A DNA stretch of 15,923 nt from positions 1 through 15,923 of the forward strand of contig JAHWLC010000004.1 in NCBI GenBank assembly GCA_019347585.1, read 5' to 3'. Of the stretch, positions 13,830 to 15,923 are shown piece after piece. The notes under the pieces are model-generated. The model was not told the origin of the DNA and did no database searches. It saw nothing but the letters and a program-made list of their open reading frames with translations. Positions within the stretch are counted from its first letter, which is position 1. Each line of letters opens with the position of its first letter. Source of the DNA: Actinomycetota bacterium. GTDB lineage: Bacteria > Actinomycetota > Acidimicrobiia > Spongiisociales > ZC4RG35. A program made the translations under genes and the position numbers.

Positions 13830-14614
13830 CCTCGGTTCGCACCAGGAGCGACGGCGGTGTGGCCGTGGTGACGCTGGCTCGCCCCGACGTGCGCAACGCC
13901 ATCACCGGCGAGGACATACTCGAGGAGCTGCTCGACGCCATCGATGACGCCGAAGGCGAACCCGACACTGCAGTGCTGGTGTTGGAGGCGGAGGGCCCCG
14001 CCTTCTCCGCCGGCGGCAACGTCAAGGACATGGCCGCCCGCACCGGGCTCTTCTCCGGCAACGCTGCGGAGCTGACCGAGAGGTACCGGAGCTCGATCCA
14101 ACAGCTCACCCGGATCATGGCCACCACCGACCTCGTCACCATCGCGGCGGTGAACGGGCCGGCCATCGGCGCCGGGTTCGACCTGGTGCTGGGGTGCGAC
14201 CTCCGCCTCGGCTCGCCCCTGGCCCGGTTCGCCCACACCTTCATCGAGATGGGGATCATCCCCGGCGACGGAGGGGCGTGGCTCCTTCCCCGGGTGGTGG
14301 GCTGGCAGCGCGCCACGGAGCTCGCCCTGACCGCCCGCTCCATCGACGCCACAGAGGGCAGAGAGCTCGGGATCCTGCTCGAGGTCGTGCCGGAGGAAGA
14401 GCTGCACGGTAGGGTGATGACCCTGGCCTCGCTCATCGCCTCCAAGCCCCGCGGTGCGGTGCGGATGGCCAAGCGGCTGCTGCGTCAGGCGAGGCACATG
14501 GACCTGGACGCTTTCCTGGAGCTGTCGGCCGCCCTTCAGGCGGTGGCGCACTCCACTCCCGAGCACGACGAGGCGGTCAAGGGCTATCTGGAGCGTCTGA
14601 AGAGCCGCGACTGA
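13826..14614 (+). CDS. Enoyl-CoA hydratase/isomerase (crotonase) family protein
   Basis: The 262-residue protein has the crotonase fold: FSAGGNVKDM (60-69) and NGPAIGAGFDL (110-120) form the CoA pocket and oxyanion hole, and GIIPGDGGAWLLPRVVG (143-159) follows. By motif alignment with rat enoyl-CoA hydratase, the catalytic Glu144 position is D119 and the Glu164 position is F139, with a nearby E141 two residues later. Simple hydratase activity is therefore doubtful, and isomerase, hydrolase or ring-related chemistry is possible. It is third in the coupled operon, starting at GTG 13826 inside the BtpA stop. Its 3' end overlaps the convergent nuclease-like gene by 38 bp. Family certain, reaction unknown. 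Confidence 0.93.
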   Translation: MTSVRTRSDGGVAVVTLARPDVRNAITGEDILEELLDAIDDAEGEPDTAVLVLEAEGPAFSAGGNVKDMAARTGLFSGNAAELTERYRSSIQQLTRIMATTDLVTIAAVNGPAIGAGFDLVLGCDLRLGSPLARFAHTFIEMGIIPGDGGAWLLPRVVGWQRATELALTARSIDATEGRELGILLEVVPEEELHGRVMTLASLIASKPRGAVRMAKRLLRQARHMDLDAFLELSAALQAVAHSTPEHDEAVKGYLERLKSRD

Positions 14615-15221
14615 GCCGGAACCCTGCCTTGTGGATCAGCTTGAGGGTATCCACCGACGGGCTCCTGAACCTCGCCGAGCGCAGGACGTCCTCGTAGCGG
14701 TCCAGCAGCGCCGCGGTGCTCTCCAGCACCCTGCCGATGGGTACGGCGTTGACGCCGACCTGCGGGGCGCGGCCGAAGGCGACGAGACGGGTCCGGATCC
14801 GGCCCCCGCCCCGGCCCGGGGTATGACAGGCCCCCACCGTGGACAGCTCGGAGACCACTCTCGCCAGCTCTTCCTCGGGGTAGATCCAGGCGAGCCTGTG
14901 CAGCACCGTGTGCAGAGTCTCGTGGCGGGTGAAGGAGGGGTTGAACACCGCCTCCCCCTCCTTCACCTCACCGAGGATCACATCCACGGTGTCCTCCTCC
15001 AACAGCAGGAGCTCGTCGGTGAGGCTGAGGACGGCACGCTCCGCAGGATCGTGGACGTCGGCGATGTAGATGTCCCCGGGAAACCTCACCCCGAGGAGGT
15101 CGACATCGGTCAGGGTCTGCCATCGACCCAGGGGGCCCAGTGTCTGGATCTGCCACTCGGAGAGGGTCAGATAACCGTTGAGCCGGAGGTAGATCTCGAC
15201 GAGATCGACTGCGGTGTCCAT
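14577..15221 (-). CDS. Unknown protein with PD-(D/E)XK-like motifs
   Basis: The 214-residue protein has no family I can name with certainty. An N-terminal helix and strand (VEIYLRLNGYLTLSEWQIQ, 8-26) lead to T38-D-V-D41-LLGVRFP, and later comes D80-V-I-L-G-E85-V-K87. An Asp in a D-hhh strand followed by a hydrophobic strand ending in E-x-K is the core of PD-(D/E)XK nuclease-like folds. The later region holds a helix rich in Leu and Glu and a basic C-terminus (KAGFRLSRG). It may be a nuclease or a nuclease-fold protein with another role. There is no methylase or other restriction partner in the window. The 3' end overlaps the crotonase gene by 38 bp. The ATG start has no Shine-Dalgarno sequence and no clear TANNNT box. 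Confidence 0.65.
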   Translation of the reverse strand: MDTAVDLVEIYLRLNGYLTLSEWQIQTLGPLGRWQTLTDVDLLGVRFPGDIYIADVHDPAERAVLSLTDELLLLEEDTVDVILGEVKEGEAVFNPSFTRHETLHTVLHRLAWIYPEEELARVVSELSTVGACHTPGRGGGRIRTRLVAFGRAPQVGVNAVPIGRVLESTAALLDRYEDVLRSARFRSPSVDTLKLIHKAGFRLSRGSSDAPDSP

Positions 15222-15256
15222 GCTTTATGAGTTTTCCACAACTGATACGCCCGCCC

Positions 15257-15262
15257 TATACC
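15257..15262 (+). promoter_or_regulatory. Possible -10 element (TATACC) for the HD-GYP gene
   Basis: TATACC in the 97-bp divergent gap is the best -10-like sequence ahead of the HD-GYP gene. It would give a leader of about 50 nt. No convincing -35 is present, so this is weak. Confidence 0.25.
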
Positions 15263-15318
15263 GAAACAGGGGATCATGGGCCATTCTGTGACCACGTGGA
15301 GCAGACGGTGGTGAGCTG

Positions 15319-15894
15319 ATGCGGGAGTTTCCCAAGGACATTCTGATAGAGGTGATGGAAGGCGTCATCGAGGACCTGCACGGGCACGTGCACCGGGTCT
15401 CCGATCTCGCCGTGAACCTCGGCAGCGGCCTCGGCCTGGGCGAAGACGACCTGGAACGCCTCGCTCTGGCCGGCGTCCTCCATGATGTGGGCAAGATCCA
15501 CCTCGATGCCGGGATACTGGGCAAGCCGGGCCCGTTGAACGAAGTGGAGCGGGACCTGATGCAGCGGCACCCCGAGCTGGGGTTCGCCATGACCCGGCAT
15601 CGTCTCGACCCCAAGATCTCCGAGGCGATCCTCTACCACCACGAACGATATGACGGCAAGGGCTACCCCTTCGGTCTCGAGGGCGAAGGCATTCCGCTTC
15701 TAAGCCGGATCGTGCTGGTGGCGGACGCCTACGACGCGATGACCTCGGCGCGTGCCTATCAGCCGGCACTCCCGGTCGATTTCGCGGTGCACGAGATCAC
15801 CCGCAACGCCGGCACCCAATTCGATCCGGCCGTGGTCGACGTCTTCGTCGAGCTGGCCGCCATCGACAAGCTGCCCCTGAGTCTCTCCGCGTAA
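15319..15894 (+). CDS. Stand-alone HD-GYP domain protein (putative c-di-GMP phosphodiesterase)
   Basis: The 191-residue protein is essentially one HD-GYP domain. Metal-binding and signature residues are present: H55-D56 in LHDVGK, H84 in QRHPELG, H107-H108, and the ERYDGKGYP block (109-117) that defines HD-GYP, plus D136 and D139 in VADAYDAMTSARAY. Members hydrolyse cyclic di-GMP or related dinucleotides. There is no receiver, PAS or other sensor domain and no membrane segment, so it must be controlled by expression or by a partner. ATG 15319 is the first ATG or GTG after an in-frame stop (about 15289); GGTGAG is nearby but only 3 nt from the ATG. It is divergent from the PD-(D/E)XK-like gene. 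Confidence 0.9.
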   Translation: MREFPKDILIEVMEGVIEDLHGHVHRVSDLAVNLGSGLGLGEDDLERLALAGVLHDVGKIHLDAGILGKPGPLNEVERDLMQRHPELGFAMTRHRLDPKISEAILYHHERYDGKGYPFGLEGEGIPLLSRIVLVADAYDAMTSARAYQPALPVDFAVHEITRNAGTQFDPAVVDVFVELAAIDKLPLSLSA

Positions 15895-15923
15895 GCCTGC
15901 GGGTTCGCGGCCCGGGTGGCATC

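Noticed and set aside
15232..15240. TTTTCCACA, one mismatch from a DnaA box
   Set aside because: A single isolated copy in a promoter gap without a cluster or dnaA/dnaN nearby; it does not indicate an origin.
1..15923. tRNA, rRNA, CRISPR, transposase or phage genes
   Set aside because: Looked for cloverleaf ends, repeated spacers, transposase motifs and target duplications by eye; none found.

Overview
The window is a gene-dense, very GC-rich piece of bacterial chromosome. It has GTG, TTG and ATG starts, short intergenic gaps and strong G/C at third codon positions. An actinomycetote is the best guess, perhaps close to Acidimicrobiia. The support is a TIGR03084-type DinB/mycothiol-isomerase-like gene, an LLM-class (F420-type) oxidoreductase, and many promoters that place a TANNNT -10 box exactly 6 nt before the start codon, the leaderless arrangement well known from actinobacteria. 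The lineage is inference. I see no rRNA, tRNA, CRISPR array, insertion sequence or phage gene.

Layout. 52-1151 (+): a redoxin with a CNHC motif and a cyclophilin peptidyl-prolyl isomerase, 8 nt apart. 1138-2691 (-): an LLM-class flavin/F420 oxidoreductase followed by a YbhB/YbcL-type PEBP protein. 2733-4415 (+): glycerol-3-phosphate dehydrogenase (glpD), ending in a perfect 16-bp inverted repeat. 4469-5749 (-): a lipoprotein with a 17-threonine linker and a DUF4015 putative glycosidase domain. 5766-5953 (-): traces of a possibly frameshifted small membrane-protein gene. 5960-6714 (+): two small unknown membrane or secreted proteins. 6724-7980 (-): an M16 zinc peptidase. 8060-11129 (+): a two-gene unit pairing a putative metallopeptidase/VWA protein with a CobS/MoxR-like AAA+ protein that has abnormal Walker A and B motifs. 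11174-12256 (+): a LOG-family protein. 12307-14614 (+): a three-gene operon (DinB-like metalloprotein, BtpA-family protein, crotonase) joined by two GTGA overlaps. 14577-15221 (-): an unknown protein with a PD-(D/E)XK-like motif pair. 15319-15894 (+): a stand-alone HD-GYP domain.

How the genes fit together. Most are independent housekeeping or accessory-metabolism units. The clearest functional partnership is the VWA + AAA+ pair, which resembles MoxR-VWA and CobS-CobT chaperone/chelatase systems but carries an N-terminal HExxH motif and an AAA+ partner lacking the usual Mg2+-binding residues. The DinB-BtpA-crotonase operon is translationally coupled and may serve one catabolic route, with unknown substrate. 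The start of the AAA+ gene inside its operon and the first redoxin gene have good Shine-Dalgarno sites, while six other genes have leaderless-type promoters.
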